Assembly: GCA_017985935.1 (NCBI GenBank)
Contig: JAGNWT010000014.1
Location: forward strand, 1 to 59,024
Direction: 5' to 3'
DNA: 59,024 bases
Origin: Anaerolineales bacterium
GTDB taxonomy: Bacteria > Chloroflexota > Anaerolineae > Anaerolineales > Villigracilaceae
The notes below the pieces were generated by a model that was not told where the DNA came from, ran no database searches, and saw nothing but the letters and a program-made list of their open reading frames with translations. Positions 58,913 through 59,024 of the stretch are shown piece by piece. Position numbers and translations under genes: made by a program. Each line of letters begins with the position of its first letter. The stretch's first letter is position 1.

Positions 58913-59024
58913 GAACTTTCTCCAAAGAGGGAATGTAAAGAATTAAAGAAAAAGGATGAATGATTTACAGGAAAAGAATTTTCACCCTGCTTCCCAAATC
59001 CTTGCTTTACGGGGTTGCTGTTGC

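Overview
The window looks like a chromosomal contig of an Anaerolineae-type member of the Chloroflexota. This rests on recognisable traits rather than a database match: many short lipoproteins with Thr/Pro (TPTP-like) linkers behind a lipobox, SH3b lipoproteins, a GpgS-type glucosylglycerate enzyme, a DUF6754/MutL-type operon, C-terminal sorting signals of LPxxGF type, and the protein style of rpoC, gyrA and glgC. I see no rRNA, CRISPR array, insertion sequence, phage gene or attachment site. No stretch above about 300 bases lacks a gene.

Layout. 1-13183: accessory genes, comprising a partial flavin monooxygenase, envelope lipoproteins, an ECF sigma/anti-sigma pair, a TetR regulator with a mycothiol-dependent-type DinB enzyme, a minus-strand group with a three-PAS histidine kinase and DUF4230 protein, an orphan PhnD-like binding protein, a SanA-like protein and an HD hydrolase. 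13335-26843: housekeeping blocks, namely a duplicated-domain lipoprotein, gyrA, a second SH3b lipoprotein, a methyltransferase, rpoC (not preceded by rpoB, with its own consensus promoter and structured leader) and a class A penicillin-binding protein. 26900-39774: a MaoC hydratase, then a stress and osmolyte region. It holds an (alpha/alpha)6 glycoside hydrolase, a GH13_18 phosphorylase, two GT4 enzymes, a UspA-UspA-GpgS fusion, a Na+/Ca2+-type exchanger, a CBS protein, an ArsB/NhaD-type transporter and two tandem c-di-AMP receptor (DarA/PstA-like) paralogues. 39862-47235: a propeller lipoprotein, an alpha/beta hydrolase with panC, a small protein, ssb, pepF, ychF, tRNA-Leu(CAA) and a 35-residue membrane protein. 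47280-58912: glgC, then a tight seven-gene operon of unknown function (48613-56677), a surface-type protein and a phosphohexomutase.

Two systems stand out. (a) 27462-39774 puts turnover of a glucosylglycerate-type compatible solute beside ion transporters and paired c-di-AMP receptors, a plausible osmotic-response locus. (b) 48613-56677 encodes a DUF6754-like membrane protein, two polytopic membrane proteins, a zinc-ribbon protein with about 18 'DWL' motifs on a long acidic disordered arm, an ASKHA ATPase of the GlmL/MutL family without any mutase, and a barrel-sandwich protein. I infer a membrane-associated machine of unknown purpose.

Convergent genes are separated by long, near-perfect palindromic terminators. 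Several promoters match the sigma-A consensus closely. Two of them (27426-27454 and 48596-48604) sit so close to the start codon that the transcripts would be leaderless or nearly so. All assignments come from reading the sequence; no alignment, structure prediction or database search was run.
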